Of a stretch of DNA of 64,000 nucleotides, positions 51,012-62,269 are shown piece by piece. The DNA is from an uncultured Pelagibacteraceae bacterium (GTDB taxonomy: Bacteria > Pseudomonadota > Alphaproteobacteria > Pelagibacterales > Pelagibacteraceae). The position numbers and the translations under genes are program-made. Below the pieces are notes generated by a model, which saw only the letters and a list, made by a program, of their open reading frames with translations, did no database searches and was not told the origin of the DNA. Each line of letters opens with the position of its first letter. Positions within the stretch are counted from its first letter, which is position 1. The DNA lies in contig CACJTN010000002.1 in the NCBI GenBank assembly GCA_902596325.1, positions 1-64,000 of the forward strand. The letters are read 5' to 3'.

Positions 51012-52783
51012 GTTCATACAAAATTATTGATCATGAATATGATGTAGTTGTTCTTGGAGCAGGTGGTTCGGGTTTAAGAGCCGCTGTTGGACTAAGCGAG
51101 GCTGGATTAAAAACAGCATGTGTATCAAAAGTCTTTCCAACAAGAAGTCATACATCTGCTGCGCAAGGAGGTATATCTGCCGCGTTAGGAAATATGGGTG
51201 AAGATGATTGGAGATGGCACATGTATGATACGGTTAAGGGAGCAGATTGGTTAGGAGATCAAGATTGCATAGAATATCTGTGTAAAGAAGCCCCTAGAGC
51301 TGTTCTAGAATTAGAGAAATATGGTGTTCCATTTAGCAGAACAGAGGATGGAAAAATTTATCAAAGGCCATTTGGTGGAATGACGAAAAATTATGGAAAT
51401 GGAACTGTACAAAGAACTTGTGCGGCAGCCGACAGAACAGGACATGCAATTTTACACACACTTTATGGTCAGGCATTAAAACACAATACCGAATTTTTTA
51501 TTGAATATTTTGCTCTTGATCTGTTAATGAAAAACGGGGAATGTAAAGGTTTAATAGCTTGGAATTTAAATGATGGAACAATACATAGGTTCAGGTCACA
51601 CATAACAATTATAGCGACTGGCGGTTATGGAAAAGTTTATTATTCAGCAACATCTGCTCATACTTGCACAGGAGATGGAAACGCTATGGTTTTAAGAGCA
51701 GGTCTTCCATTACAAGATATGGAATTTGTTCAGTTTCATCCAACAGGTATATATGGACATGGTACGTTAATATCTGAAGGTGTAAGAGGTGAAGGGGGAT
51801 ATTTAGTAAATTCAAAGGGAGAAAGATTTATGGAGAGATATGCTCCAAAAGCCAAAGATTTAGCCTCAAGAGATGTTGTTAGCCGATCTATTGCAGTAGA
51901 AATTAATGAAGGTAGAGGTGTAGGAAAAGAAAAAGATCATGTTCATTTACACTTGGATCATTTGGATCAAAATGTAATTGAAGAAAGACTACCAGGTATC
52001 TCAGAATCATCTAGGCTGTTTGCAAATGTAGATGTAACAAAGGAACCAATTCCAGTAGTTCCAACAGTTCATTATAATATGGGAGGAATTCCTACCAATT
52101 ATAAAGCTGAAGTCTTAACACTTAATGGTTCAGAAAAAACGGTTCCAGGTCTGATGGCAATAGGAGAAGCAGCATGTGTATCAGTTCACGGAGCAAATAG
52201 ACTTGGATCAAATTCATTGATTGATCTTGTAGTTTTTGGAAGGGCTGCAGCAAAAAGGGCAGCCGAGCTTATTAAACCAGGATTACCTCACGAAGAAATT
52301 CCTCAATCAGAGACTGATAAATGTTTAGAAAGATTTGATAAACTTAGAAACTCCAGTGGTTCAAATAGTACAGCAGAATTAAGATTGTCTATGCAAAAAA
52401 CCATGCAATCAAAATGTGCAGTATTTAGAACAGAAAAAACACTTAAGGAAGGTATCAACGAAATTAGAAAACCTTATGAAGGAATGGATGATTTATCTGT
52501 TAAAGATAAATCATTAATATTTAACACAGATTTAGTTGAGACTTTAGAATTTGACAACTTGATAAGACAAGCAATTACAACGATGGACTCCGCATATCAT
52601 AGGAAAGAGAGCAGAGGTGCACATGCTAGAGAAGATTATCCTAAAAGAGACGATAGCAAATATATGCAGCATACATTATCTTGGTGTGATGGAACTAAAA
52701 CTAAAATAGATTATAGACCAGTTCATAGGTCAACATTAACAAACGACGTACAGTATTTTCCACCTCAAGAAAGAGTATATTAA
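51008..52783 (+). CDS. sdhA: Succinate dehydrogenase flavoprotein subunit
   Basis: A 591-residue flavoprotein that oxidises succinate to fumarate (complex II). FAD motif [13 protein letters not shown], covalent-FAD His in [18 protein letters not shown], substrate residues in [14 protein letters not shown] and the catalytic Arg/His regions [14 protein letters not shown] and [17 protein letters not shown]. The C-terminus has the usual [14 protein letters not shown]. Stop and sdhB start share a base. Confidence 0.99.
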   Translation: MSSYKIIDHEYDVVVLGAGGSGLRAAVGLSEAGLKTACVSKVFPTRSHTSAAQGGISAALGNMGEDDWRWHMYDTVKGADWLGDQDCIEYLCKEAPRAVLELEKYGVPFSRTEDGKIYQRPFGGMTKNYGNGTVQRTCAAADRTGHAILHTLYGQALKHNTEFFIEYFALDLLMKNGECKGLIAWNLNDGTIHRFRSHITIIATGGYGKVYYSATSAHTCTGDGNAMVLRAGLPLQDMEFVQFHPTGIYGHGTLISEGVRGEGGYLVNSKGERFMERYAPKAKDLASRDVVSRSIAVEINEGRGVGKEKDHVHLHLDHLDQNVIEERLPGISESSRLFANVDVTKEPIPVVPTVHYNMGGIPTNYKAEVLTLNGSEKTVPGLMAIGEAACVSVHGANRLGSNSLIDLVVFGRAAAKRAAELIKPGLPHEEIPQSETDKCLERFDKLRNSSGSNSTAELRLSMQKTMQSKCAVFRTEKTLKEGINEIRKPYEGMDDLSVKDKSLIFNTDLVETLEFDNLIRQAITTMDSAYHRKESRGAHAREDYPKRDDSKYMQHTLSWCDGTKTKIDYRPVHRSTLTNDVQYFPPQERVY

Positions 52784-53556
52784 TGGTCCAAATAAGTTTG
52801 CCTCAAAATTCCAAAATACAAAAAGGCAAATATTATAAGGATAAAACAGGCTCAAAAAATTTACGCAAAGTTAATATTTATAGGTGGGATCCATCTACAG
52901 GAGAAAATCCTAGAATAGATACCTATGAAGTTGATATGGATAATTGCCCTTCAAAAGTATTAGATCTATTAAATAAAATTAAGAACGAAATAGATCCTTC
53001 TATAGCTTACAGGAGATCATGCGCTCATGGCGTTTGCGGATCTTGTGCAATGAACATGGATGGAAAAAATGGCTTAGCATGCACCAAGCCACATGCTGAA
53101 ATAAAAGGAGATATAAATATTTATCCTTTACCACATCTTAAAGTTTTAAAAGATCTAATTGGGGATTTAAGCACTTTATACAAGCAATATGAATCTGTTG
53201 AACCTTGGTTAAAAAATACAAGTAATAAATCCGATAAAGAAAATATACAATCTAAAGAGGATAGAGCGAAATTGGATGGACTATACGAATGTATTATGTG
53301 TGCGTGTTGTTCTACTTCATGTCCAAGCTACTGGTGGAATGGTGATAAATATTTAGGACCTGCAGTATTGCTACAAGCTTATAGATGGATAATAGATTCA
53401 AGGGATGAGGATAGAAAAGAGAGATTAAAAAAAGTAGCAGATGAACTAAAGCTTTATAGATGTCACACCATAATGAATTGTACAAATGCTTGTCCAAAAG
53501 GATTAAATCCAGCAAAAGCTATAGCATCTATAAAAAAAATGCTTGCAACAAGCTAA
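52783..53556 (+). CDS. sdhB: Succinate dehydrogenase iron-sulfur subunit
   Basis: A 257-residue electron-transfer subunit. The [2Fe-2S] ligands are in [17 protein letters not shown] with a fourth Cys in LACTK. The [4Fe-4S] and [3Fe-4S] ligands are in [17 protein letters not shown] and [11 protein letters not shown]. Length and spacing are normal. It carries electrons from SdhA to the quinone site in SdhCD. mmsA follows after 23 bp. Confidence 0.99.
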   Translation: MVQISLPQNSKIQKGKYYKDKTGSKNLRKVNIYRWDPSTGENPRIDTYEVDMDNCPSKVLDLLNKIKNEIDPSIAYRRSCAHGVCGSCAMNMDGKNGLACTKPHAEIKGDINIYPLPHLKVLKDLIGDLSTLYKQYESVEPWLKNTSNKSDKENIQSKEDRAKLDGLYECIMCACCSTSCPSYWWNGDKYLGPAVLLQAYRWIIDSRDEDRKERLKKVADELKLYRCHTIMNCTNACPKGLNPAKAIASIKKMLATS

Positions 53557-53579
53557 TTACTTAATTAAATAATTTCATC

Positions 53580-55073
53580 ATGAGCTTAATACAGCACTTT
53601 GTAAATGGTAAGTCATACAAGGGTAATTCAAATAGAAAAGGAAAAGTTTTTAATCCAGCTACTGGCGAGCAAGAATCTGAAGTTATATTAGGTTCAAAAG
53701 AAGATCTTAATAATACTGTTAATATAGCAAGAAAAGCTTTCGAAAGTTGGTCATTAAAACCACCCTTACAAAGAGCTAGGGTAATGTTTAAATTTAAAGA
53801 ATTAATAGAAAGAAATTCTGAAGAGATTGCAAAATTAATTGTTTCTGAACACGGTAAAGTTTATGAAGATGCAAAGGGATCGCTAACTAGAGGTCTTGAA
53901 GTTGTCGAATTTGCTTGTGGAATACCTCAAATGTTAAAAGGTGAATTTACAGAAAATGTTGGATCTGAAGTTGACAGTTGGTCTATACGACAGCCATTAG
54001 GTGTTTGTGCAGGAATAACTCCATTTAATTTTCCTGCTATGGTTCCTATGTGGATGTTTCCTATGGCAATTGCTTGTGGAAATTCATTTATACTTAAACC
54101 TTCTGAAAAGGATCCATCATGTTCATTTAAGTTAGCTGAATTATTATCAGAAGCAGGATTACCTGATGGGGTGCTTAATGTTGTAAATGGAGATAAAGAA
54201 GTCGTTGATGCGATTTTAGAAAATAAAGATATTCAAGCTGTTAGCTTTGTCGGCTCAACACCAATAGCTAAATATATTTACGAAAATGCAGCTCGTAATG
54301 AAAAAAGAGTACAAGCATTGGGAGGAGCTAAAAATCACTGTGTAGTAATGCCAGATTGTGACTTAGATCAAGCTGTGAACGGTCTAATGGGAGCAGCTTA
54401 CGGATCTGCGGGGGAAAGATGTATGGCACAGTCTGTTGCAGTAGCTGTTGGAGATATTGGTGATAGATTAGTGGATAAACTCTCAAAAAAAGTTGAAGTT
54501 TTAAAAGTTGGGCCTGGTATGGATAAAAATTCAGAAATGGGACCTTTGATTACAAAAGAACATTTACAAAAAGTAAGAGGGTATGTTGATATTGGAGTTA
54601 AAGAGGGAGCAAAACTTGTAGTGGATGGAAGAAATTTAAAACTTCAAGGCTATGAAAATGGTTTTTTTATAGGTGGCTGCTTATTTGATAATGTAAAAAA
54701 AGATATGAGAATTTATAAAGAAGAAATTTTCGGACCCGTGCTATCAGTTGTAAGGGCTAAAGATTTTGAAGAGGCCTCAAAACTAGTAAATGACCACGAA
54801 TATGGAAATGGTGTGAGTATTTTTACAAGAGATGGCGATGCTGCTAGGACTTTTTCAAGCAAAATAAAAGTTGGGATGGTAGGTATTAATATTCCAATAC
54901 CTGTGCCTATGGCATTCCATAGCTTTGGTGGATGGAAAAGGTCACTGTTTGGTGATCAGCACATGCACGGACCTGAGGGTGTTAGATTTTATACTAAACT
55001 TAAAACTATAACTTCTAGGTGGCCTTCTGGAATAAGATCAAATCCTGAATTTGTAATGCCAACAATGAAATAA
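53580..55073 (+). CDS. mmsA: Methylmalonate-semialdehyde dehydrogenase (CoA-acylating)
   Basis: A 497-residue aldehyde dehydrogenase of the MmsA group. Key features are HFVNGKSY at the start, GVCAGITPFNFPAMVPMWMFP, the NAD loop VSFVGSTPIAKYIY, the catalytic Cys in GSAGERCMAQS, and EIFGPVLSVVRA. It converts methylmalonate or malonate semialdehyde to propionyl- or acetyl-CoA. Within a TCA cluster it could admit carbon from valine, myo-inositol, or 3-hydroxypropionate derived from DMSP cleavage; which applies is not visible. Confidence 0.93.
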   Translation: MSLIQHFVNGKSYKGNSNRKGKVFNPATGEQESEVILGSKEDLNNTVNIARKAFESWSLKPPLQRARVMFKFKELIERNSEEIAKLIVSEHGKVYEDAKGSLTRGLEVVEFACGIPQMLKGEFTENVGSEVDSWSIRQPLGVCAGITPFNFPAMVPMWMFPMAIACGNSFILKPSEKDPSCSFKLAELLSEAGLPDGVLNVVNGDKEVVDAILENKDIQAVSFVGSTPIAKYIYENAARNEKRVQALGGAKNHCVVMPDCDLDQAVNGLMGAAYGSAGERCMAQSVAVAVGDIGDRLVDKLSKKVEVLKVGPGMDKNSEMGPLITKEHLQKVRGYVDIGVKEGAKLVVDGRNLKLQGYENGFFIGGCLFDNVKKDMRIYKEEIFGPVLSVVRAKDFEEASKLVNDHEYGNGVSIFTRDGDAARTFSSKIKVGMVGINIPIPVPMAFHSFGGWKRSLFGDQHMHGPEGVRFYTKLKTITSRWPSGIRSNPEFVMPTMK

Positions 55074-55076
55074 GCT

Positions 55077-56042
55077 ATGGGAAAAAAAATTTCATTAATT
55101 GGAGCAGGTCAAATAGGAGGAACGCTTGCTCATTTAATTGGGTTAAAAGAAATTGTATCAGAAGTAGTTCTGTTTGATGTTGCGTCTGGAGTAGCTAAAG
55201 GCAAAGCCTTAGATATTGCCCAATCTTCTGCAGTGGATGGTTTCAATGTAAAACTTTATGGAACAGATAGTTATCAAGATATTAAGGACTCAGATGTAAT
55301 TATTATTACTGCTGGAGTTCCAAGAAAACCCGGTATGAGTAGGGATGATCTTTTAGGTATAAATTTAAAAATTATGAAACAAGTGTCTGATGGAATTAAA
55401 TTAAACTGCCCAAATGCATTTGTAATTTGTATTACTAATCCTTTAGATGTTATGGTTATGGCCCTGCAAAAGTACTCTCAATTTCCTAAAAATAAGGTTG
55501 TGGGTATGGCGGGTATACTTGATACATCTAGGTACAAATTATTTCTATCTGAGGAATTTAATGTTCCAATTAAAAAAATTGATGCAATGGTAATGGGTGG
55601 ACACGGTGATACTATGGTTCCATTACCAGGTTTTACAAAAATTGATGGAAAAAAACTTTTAGATTTAATGTCAGAAGGTAAAATCACAAAAGAAAAAATA
55701 GAGAGTATAAATCAAAGAACTAGAGATGGAGGAGCTGAAATTGTTAAATATCTTGAAAAAGGTTCTGCATATTACGCTCCTGCTGCTTCAGGAGTTGAGA
55801 TGGCTATAAGCTATCTAAATGACGAAAAAAAACTACTTCCATGTGCGGCTTATTTGAAAGGAGAATATGGCGTAAAAGATATTTATGCTGGAGTTCCAGT
55901 CATCATTGGAAAAGATGGTGTTGAAAAAATTCAAGAAATTAAATTAGAGGACAATGAGATTAATGAATTTAAAAAATCTGTAGATTCGGTCCGGAGGCTG
56001 TGGGAAGCTGCAATAAAGATTGATACTGATTTAGAAAGATAA
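55077..56042 (+). CDS. mdh: Malate dehydrogenase
   Basis: A 321-residue NAD malate dehydrogenase of the lactate dehydrogenase-like type. Rossmann motif [14 protein letters not shown], the NAD-specific Asp in [15 protein letters not shown], Arg-containing loop [22 protein letters not shown] and the catalytic His in [10 protein letters not shown]. It lies 3 bp after mmsA, and sucC begins at its stop. It supplies oxaloacetate in the TCA block. Confidence 0.98.
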   Translation: MGKKISLIGAGQIGGTLAHLIGLKEIVSEVVLFDVASGVAKGKALDIAQSSAVDGFNVKLYGTDSYQDIKDSDVIIITAGVPRKPGMSRDDLLGINLKIMKQVSDGIKLNCPNAFVICITNPLDVMVMALQKYSQFPKNKVVGMAGILDTSRYKLFLSEEFNVPIKKIDAMVMGGHGDTMVPLPGFTKIDGKKLLDLMSEGKITKEKIESINQRTRDGGAEIVKYLEKGSAYYAPAASGVEMAISYLNDEKKLLPCAAYLKGEYGVKDIYAGVPVIIGKDGVEKIQEIKLEDNEINEFKKSVDSVRRLWEAAIKIDTDLER

Positions 56043-57202
56043 TGAATATTCATGAACATCAAGCAAAACAACTCTTAAAGGAATTTGGAGTTCCTGTTCC
56101 AAATGGTATCTATGGTTTTAGTGTTAGTGAGATAATTAAAAAATCAAAAATTCTTAATACAGAAAAATACGTTTTAAAAGCTCAAATACATGCAGGCGGC
56201 AGAGGTAAAGCTGGAGGGATCACAATTGCAAGCAACATAGATGAATTAGAACAAGCTGCAAATCAGCTTTTAGGTAAAATCTTGATTACACATCAAACTG
56301 GACCTAAAGGAAAAAAAGTACAGAGACTTTACGTTGAGGAGGCTTCCAATATAGCAAAAGAATTTTATTTATCTTGTTTAGTAGATAGAAAAAGCTCCAA
56401 AATAGCTTTTATTTCTAGTGTTCAAGGTGGAATGGATATTGAGGAAACTGCATTAAAAAATCCAGAAAAAATTATCACTACCAAAGTAGATTTTAAACAG
56501 GATATATCTGAAACTGATTGCGAAAAAATTATTAAAGTTTTTAATCTTGAGTATGACGCTAAGGATCAAGGAATTGAATTAATAAAATCTCTTTATAAAA
56601 TGTTTAGAGAGAAAGATGCTAGCTTAATCGAAATTAATCCTTTAATTTTAACGAAGGAAAATAATATAGTGTGTCTTGATGCTAAAGTTATCTTAGATGA
56701 CAATGCAATTTTTAAACATCCTGAACATTTAGAGCTTAGAGATTTACAAGAAGAAGATCCAACAGAGATAGAGGCTAGTAGGCACGGATTGTCTTACATA
56801 AAATTAAATGGAAATATCGGCTGTATGGTAAATGGTGCTGGTTTAGCAATGGCAACAATGGATATAATTAAATTATTTGGAGAAACTCCAGCAAATTTTT
56901 TGGATGTAGGCGGTGGAGCCTCAAAAGAAAAAGTATCCTTAGCGTTGAAAATTATTTTATCTGATAAAAATGTAAAAGGAATATTAATAAATATATTTGG
57001 TGGAATAATGAGATGCGATGTGCTCGCCGCAGGGGTCGTTGATGCTGCCAAAGAAATAAAAATTAATGTTCCTTTGGTTGTTAGACTTGCTGGGACTAAT
57101 GTAGAGGAAGGTAATAAAATTTTAAAAGAATCTAAACTTAAAATAATTCCAGCCTCTGATTTGTCAGATGCTGCTAAAAAAATTGTGAAAGAAATAAATT
57201 AA
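56042..57202 (+). CDS. sucC: Succinyl-CoA synthetase beta subunit
   Basis: A 386-residue ATP-grasp subunit. Signatures: [18 protein letters not shown] at the start, [13 protein letters not shown] nucleotide-binding segment, LIEINPLIL with metal-binding Glu/Asn, and [12 protein letters not shown] near the end. It pairs with SucD to make ATP (or GTP) from succinyl-CoA. One-base overlaps link it to mdh and sucD. Confidence 0.99.
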   Translation: MNIHEHQAKQLLKEFGVPVPNGIYGFSVSEIIKKSKILNTEKYVLKAQIHAGGRGKAGGITIASNIDELEQAANQLLGKILITHQTGPKGKKVQRLYVEEASNIAKEFYLSCLVDRKSSKIAFISSVQGGMDIEETALKNPEKIITTKVDFKQDISETDCEKIIKVFNLEYDAKDQGIELIKSLYKMFREKDASLIEINPLILTKENNIVCLDAKVILDDNAIFKHPEHLELRDLQEEDPTEIEASRHGLSYIKLNGNIGCMVNGAGLAMATMDIIKLFGETPANFLDVGGGASKEKVSLALKIILSDKNVKGILINIFGGIMRCDVLAAGVVDAAKEIKINVPLVVRLAGTNVEEGNKILKESKLKIIPASDLSDAAKKIVKEIN

Positions 57203-58077
57203 TGTCCATTTTAGTCAATAAAAATACGAAACTTCTTTGCCAAGGTTTTACTGGTTCACATGGAACTTTCCATTCAGAACAAGCAATAAAATATGGAACA
57301 AATTTAGTAGGAGGCGTAACGCCTAGAAAAGGTGGCCAAATTCATTTGGGTAAACCTGTTTTTAACACTGTGAAGGAGGCTGTTGAAGCAACAGGTGCCA
57401 ATGCAACGATGATATATGTACCAGCAAAATTTGCATCTGAGGCAATTATCGAAGCTATTGAAGCATCTATTGATCTCGTAGTATGTATAACAGAAGGTAT
57501 TCCAGTTTTAGATATGCTTAAAGTCAAAAAATATCTATCAAACTCAAATACGAAATTAATTGGTCCGAACTGTCCTGGTATAATAACCCCTGATGAGTGT
57601 AAAATAGGAATAATGCCCGGAAGTATACATAGGAAAGGTTCAGTTGGAATAGTTTCACGTTCAGGAACATTAACTTACGAGGCTGTAGATCAAACTTCAA
57701 AAATTGGTCTCGGCCAATCAACTTGTGTCGGAATAGGTGGTGACCCAATAAATGGTACAAATTTCATAGACTGTTTAGAGTTATTTTTAGAAGATGAAAA
57801 TACCGAGTCCATTGTAATGATTGGAGAAATTGGGGGATCTGCAGAGGAAGAAGCAGCTGATTTTATTAAGAATCATAGGATAAAAAAACCCATGGTCGGG
57901 TTCATTGCTGGTTTGACAGCACCACCTGGAAGAAGAATGGGTCACGCTGGAGCTATTATTTCTGGAGGTAAAGGTGGCGCTGAAGAAAAAATTAAAACTA
58001 TGGAAGAAGCAGGAATTTCAATGGCAAAATCCCCTGCAGATATTGGCAAAACATTGCTTAACAAATTGTCACTTTAA
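57202..58077 (+). CDS. sucD: Succinyl-CoA synthetase alpha subunit
   Basis: A 291-residue CoA-binding subunit. [16 protein letters not shown] (CoA loop), [10 protein letters not shown], the [20 protein letters not shown] segment, [10 protein letters not shown] and the phosphorylated His in [15 protein letters not shown]. Normal length. It is followed by a 34-bp gap, the largest in the sdh-suc block, before sucA. Confidence 0.99.
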   Translation: MSILVNKNTKLLCQGFTGSHGTFHSEQAIKYGTNLVGGVTPRKGGQIHLGKPVFNTVKEAVEATGANATMIYVPAKFASEAIIEAIEASIDLVVCITEGIPVLDMLKVKKYLSNSNTKLIGPNCPGIITPDECKIGIMPGSIHRKGSVGIVSRSGTLTYEAVDQTSKIGLGQSTCVGIGGDPINGTNFIDCLELFLEDENTESIVMIGEIGGSAEEEAADFIKNHRIKKPMVGFIAGLTAPPGRRMGHAGAIISGGKGGAEEKIKTMEEAGISMAKSPADIGKTLLNKLSL

Positions 58078-58111
58078 AATTTCTTATCAGACACTATAAT
58101 AATTTTTATTA

Positions 58112-60958
58112 ATGAGCGCTGAAAAAAATTTAAATTTAAAAAAAACATCATTTTTATCTCAAAATAATAGTGCTTTCATTGAACATATGTACATAAAGTA
58201 TGTGAACAATGATCCTTCTTTGCCAGAAAGTTGGAAAAAATATTTTCAAGAGTTAAACGAAGATGTATCAGCAATAATAAAAGATATAAATGGTCCGTCT
58301 TGGTCAAAAAAAATAGATAATGGCAACAAAGATAATTCAAAATTGGAGGATATTGAAAAACAAAAAGTTGACTCAGTCAAAGCAATCGCTTTGATAAGAG
58401 CTTATAGGATAAGAGGCCACTTAATTGCAAATTTAGATCCATTGGGGATGATGAAAAGAGACTACTTACACGAATTGCATCCTGCAGATCATGGTTTTGA
58501 AAAAGAAGATTATAATAGAAAGATTTATTTAAGTTCATACCTCGATAAAGAATATGCATCAGTTAACGAAATTATGTTGAAGTTGAGAAAAGTTTATTGT
58601 TCAACGATTGGGGCTGAGTTCATGCATATTTCAGATCCAAAAGAGAAAATTTGGTTTAGAGAGAGAATGGAGCGAAAAGAAAATCAAATTAATTTTACAA
58701 ATAATGGAAAAAAAGCAATTTTAAATACAATAATAAAAGCTGAAGGTTTCGAGAAATTTTTAGCAAAAAAATTTATTGGTACTAAAAGATTTGGACTTGA
58801 TGGAGGTGAATCTTTAGTACCTGCATTAGAACAAATTATTAAACGTGGAGGTCAATTAGGGGTTAAAGAAATAAAAATTGGCATGCCTCACAGAGGAAGA
58901 TTAAATGTATTAGCAAATGTACTGCAAAAGTCTTACAAGAGGATCTTTAATGAGTTCGCAGGTGAACTAGACTCAAAAAGTGAAGAGTCTGCAGGAGATG
59001 TAAAATATCATTTAGGTGCATCATCAAATAGAGAATTTGATGGAAACTCAGTGCATGTTAGCCTAACAGACAACCCATCTCATCTTGAGGCAGTGAATCC
59101 AGTTGTTCTAGGCCAAGTAAGAGCAAAACAGTTTTTTCATGGTGATAAAGAAAGAAAACAAGTAATACCAATTTTAATACATGGAGATGCAGCATTTGCA
59201 GGCCAAGGTGTTGTTGCAGAGTGTTTTGCAATGTCAGGTCTTAAAGGACATAATACAGGCGGCACTATACATATAATCGTAAATAATCAAATCGGTTTTA
59301 CTACAAGTCCTAGATTTGCAAGATCCAGTCCATATCCCTCAGATTTAGGAAAAGTTGTTGAGGCACCAATTCTACATTGCAATGGCGATGATCCAGAAGC
59401 AGTTGTGCATTGTGCAAAAATCGCAATCGAATTTAGGCAAAAATTTAATAGAGACGTAGTTATTGATATAATTTGCTATCGAAGATTTGGTCATAATGAA
59501 GGTGACGAACCATCTTTCACTCAACCATTAATGTACAAAAAAATTAAAGAACATCCGACAACTTTGAATATTTATGCAAATAAACTTATTGAAGAAAATT
59601 CAATTTCTAATGACGAATTCGAAAAAAATAAAACAGATTTCAATTTGCTACTAGACAATCAATTTAAATCAGCAAAAGATGATAAGCCAAAATTAGATTG
59701 GTTTGAGGGAACTTGGTCTAGATATAGGCCACAAAAAGGGAAAGATAAGAGAGGCAAGACAGGTGTTAATGAAAATACATTGATATCAATTTCCAATAAA
59801 ATCAATAGTTTAGAAGATCAATTAAAAGTTCACAAAACCATAAAAAAAATATTTTCCAAAAGACATGAAAGTATATTAGCAAAAAAAAATATAGATTGGT
59901 CAACGTCAGAGGCGCTTGCTTTTGGATCACTTTTAAATGAGGGATTTCCTGTAAGATTAGTTGGGCAAGACTCTGGTAGAGGAACTTTTAGCCAGAGGCA
60001 TTCCGTTTTGAGGAACCAAGAAGATAATTCAAGATATATACCTTTAAATAATATTTCGAAAAATCAAAAAAATTTTGAAATTGTCGACAGTTTTCTTTCT
60101 GAATTAGCAGTTTTAGGTTTTGAGTATGGTTATAGCCTGGTTGAACCTGAAACTTTAACTATTTGGGAAGCTCAGTTTGGTGACTTCGCAAACGGGGCTC
60201 AAGTAGTAATTGATCAATTTATTGCCTCAGGTGAAAGAAAATGGAATCGTGCATCAGGTTTAGTATTGTTGCTTCCGCACGGTTATGAAGGTCAAGGGCC
60301 GGAACATTCTTCAGCTAGATTAGAAAGATTTTTACAATTATGTGGTCAAGAAAATCTACAAGTGGTGAACTGTACTACACCTGCGAACTATTTTCATGTG
60401 TTAAGAAGACAAATACACAGAGATTTTAGAAAACCATTAATTATCATGACACCAAAATCATTACTTAGGAATAAATTTTGCGTTTCCAAATTAGAGGATT
60501 TTGACAAATCAAACTCATTTCATAGAGTTTTAAGTGATCATTCATATTTAGATGATACGAATTTTATTAAGCTAAAGCCTGATGCCGATATAAAGAAGGT
60601 AATTATTTGCTCAGGCAAAGTTTACTTTGATTTAATCAAAGCTAGAGAAAATTTAAAAAGAGACGACGTAGTTTTTGTAAGGATAGAACAATTATATCCT
60701 TTCCCAGTAAAACCATTAGTTAGAGAAATTAAAAAATACTCCAAAAATGCCCATTTTTACTGGTGTCAAGAGGAGCCAAAAAATATGGGAGCTTGGAACT
60801 CTGTTAGAGATTATATACAATGGACTTTGGATTATATTGGGGCTAATAATAATAAAATTTCTTATATTGGAAGGAATGCAGCTGCATCACCTGCAACTGG
60901 TTATGCTAAAAGACATTCAGCTCAACAGGAAGAAATAATTTATGAAGTATTTAAATAA
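58112..60958 (+). CDS. sucA: 2-oxoglutarate dehydrogenase E1 component
   Basis: A 948-residue thiamine-diphosphate-dependent decarboxylase. The short N-terminal E2-binding segment is SQNNSAFIEHMYIKYVNNDPSLPESW; TPP/metal-binding residues are in GMPHRGRLNVLANV and IHGDAAFAGQG with the NNQIGFTT motif. The substrate His region YRRFGHNEGDEPSFTQP and the C-terminal transketolase domain (GQDSGRGTFSQRHSV, LLPHGYEGQGPEHSSAR) follow. sucB begins immediately after its stop. Confidence 0.99.
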   Translation: MSAEKNLNLKKTSFLSQNNSAFIEHMYIKYVNNDPSLPESWKKYFQELNEDVSAIIKDINGPSWSKKIDNGNKDNSKLEDIEKQKVDSVKAIALIRAYRIRGHLIANLDPLGMMKRDYLHELHPADHGFEKEDYNRKIYLSSYLDKEYASVNEIMLKLRKVYCSTIGAEFMHISDPKEKIWFRERMERKENQINFTNNGKKAILNTIIKAEGFEKFLAKKFIGTKRFGLDGGESLVPALEQIIKRGGQLGVKEIKIGMPHRGRLNVLANVLQKSYKRIFNEFAGELDSKSEESAGDVKYHLGASSNREFDGNSVHVSLTDNPSHLEAVNPVVLGQVRAKQFFHGDKERKQVIPILIHGDAAFAGQGVVAECFAMSGLKGHNTGGTIHIIVNNQIGFTTSPRFARSSPYPSDLGKVVEAPILHCNGDDPEAVVHCAKIAIEFRQKFNRDVVIDIICYRRFGHNEGDEPSFTQPLMYKKIKEHPTTLNIYANKLIEENSISNDEFEKNKTDFNLLLDNQFKSAKDDKPKLDWFEGTWSRYRPQKGKDKRGKTGVNENTLISISNKINSLEDQLKVHKTIKKIFSKRHESILAKKNIDWSTSEALAFGSLLNEGFPVRLVGQDSGRGTFSQRHSVLRNQEDNSRYIPLNNISKNQKNFEIVDSFLSELAVLGFEYGYSLVEPETLTIWEAQFGDFANGAQVVIDQFIASGERKWNRASGLVLLLPHGYEGQGPEHSSARLERFLQLCGQENLQVVNCTTPANYFHVLRRQIHRDFRKPLIIMTPKSLLRNKFCVSKLEDFDKSNSFHRVLSDHSYLDDTNFIKLKPDADIKKVIICSGKVYFDLIKARENLKRDDVVFVRIEQLYPFPVKPLVREIKKYSKNAHFYWCQEEPKNMGAWNSVRDYIQWTLDYIGANNNKISYIGRNAAASPATGYAKRHSAQQEEIIYEVFK

Positions 60959-62269
60959 ATGAGTGAAAATATATTAGTACCAGTTCTAGGAGAAAGTGTA
61001 ACAGAAGCAACAGTCGCAAAGTGGTTAAAAAAAGAAGGCGAGCATGTTGCAGTAGATGAACCTGTCGTAGAATTAGAAACTGACAAAGTAAATCTAGAAG
61101 TTCCATCTCCAGTAAGTGGTGTAATAGAAAAAATAAATTCTAAAGATGGTGAGAATGTTGAGGTTGGATCTGTATTAGGAACTGTATCAAACGAAACAAA
61201 AAAAAAAGAAAAAAACGAAAATGTAAGCGAAAAAATTCCTCCGATAACCGAAAAAATTATTAAAGAGGCGGAAACAGCAAAGTCAAAAGAACCTACTAAA
61301 GAAACTGAAAAAGAAGCTCAAAATGAAACTTCAATGTTTGAAAATGAATCTGAGGAAGAAGCACCTTTAATTTTAACTGATGAAGTTAAAAATGGAAAAT
61401 CGACAATAATTAATAAACATTTATCACCAGCTGTTAGAAAAATTGTAAACGAACAAAATATTAAACTTGAGGGCATTAAAGGTTCTGGAAAGAATGGAAC
61501 TATTTTAAAAGGTGATTTATTAAAACTTATGAGTAAAAAGCCTGAGCCTAATCAGAGAAAAGTTAAATATGGGCCTGAGGAAAGAATTAAAATGACACGA
61601 CTAAGACAAACCATAGCGAAAAGATTAAAATCGGCTCAGGAAAATGCAGCAATGTTGACGACCTTCAACGAGGTAGATATGTCTGAAATTATTTCATTCA
61701 GAAAAAATAACCAAGATGAATTTCAAAAAAAATTTGGAGTTAAATTAGGATTTATGTCTTTTTTTGTAAAAGCATCTGTAAAAAGTTTAAAATCTTATCC
61801 AGCTATAAACGCAGAAATAGAAAATGATGATATAATTTATAAAAATTATTTTAATATTAGTTTTGCTGTTGGAACAGACAAAGGTTTGGTTGTTCCAGTT
61901 CTTAAAAATGCAGATGAGATGTCTTTTTCCGATATTGAGTCAGAGATAAAAACTCTATCCGAAAAGGCAAATAATGGAAATCTTTCAATTGAAGATCTTC
62001 AGGGTGGAACTTTTACTATAAGTAACGGAGGTGTATATGGATCTATGCTGTCAACACCAATACTAAATCCACCTCAGTCAGGAGTATTAGGAATGCATAA
62101 TATTGTAGAAAGACCAGTGGTAGTAAACAATGAAATAAAGATAAGACCAATAATGTATCTTGCATTGTCTTACGATCACAGAATGATTGATGGAAAAGAA
62201 GCAGTTTCATTTTTAAAAGAGATAAAACAATATTTAGAGGATCCTGAAAAGTTATTTTTAGAAAATTAA
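60959..62269 (+). CDS. sucB: Dihydrolipoamide succinyltransferase (E2)
   Basis: A 436-residue E2 core protein. The lipoyl domain (1-77) has the lipoylated Lys in [13 protein letters not shown] linker of about 80 residues rich in Lys/Glu follows, then the peripheral subunit-binding domain ([29 protein letters not shown]). The catalytic acyltransferase domain has [14 protein letters not shown] and the active-site [13 protein letters not shown]. Directly between sucA and lpd. Confidence 0.99.
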   Translation: MSENILVPVLGESVTEATVAKWLKKEGEHVAVDEPVVELETDKVNLEVPSPVSGVIEKINSKDGENVEVGSVLGTVSNETKKKEKNENVSEKIPPITEKIIKEAETAKSKEPTKETEKEAQNETSMFENESEEEAPLILTDEVKNGKSTIINKHLSPAVRKIVNEQNIKLEGIKGSGKNGTILKGDLLKLMSKKPEPNQRKVKYGPEERIKMTRLRQTIAKRLKSAQENAAMLTTFNEVDMSEIISFRKNNQDEFQKKFGVKLGFMSFFVKASVKSLKSYPAINAEIENDDIIYKNYFNISFAVGTDKGLVVPVLKNADEMSFSDIESEIKTLSEKANNGNLSIEDLQGGTFTISNGGVYGSMLSTPILNPPQSGVLGMHNIVERPVVVNNEIKIRPIMYLALSYDHRMIDGKEAVSFLKEIKQYLEDPEKLFLEN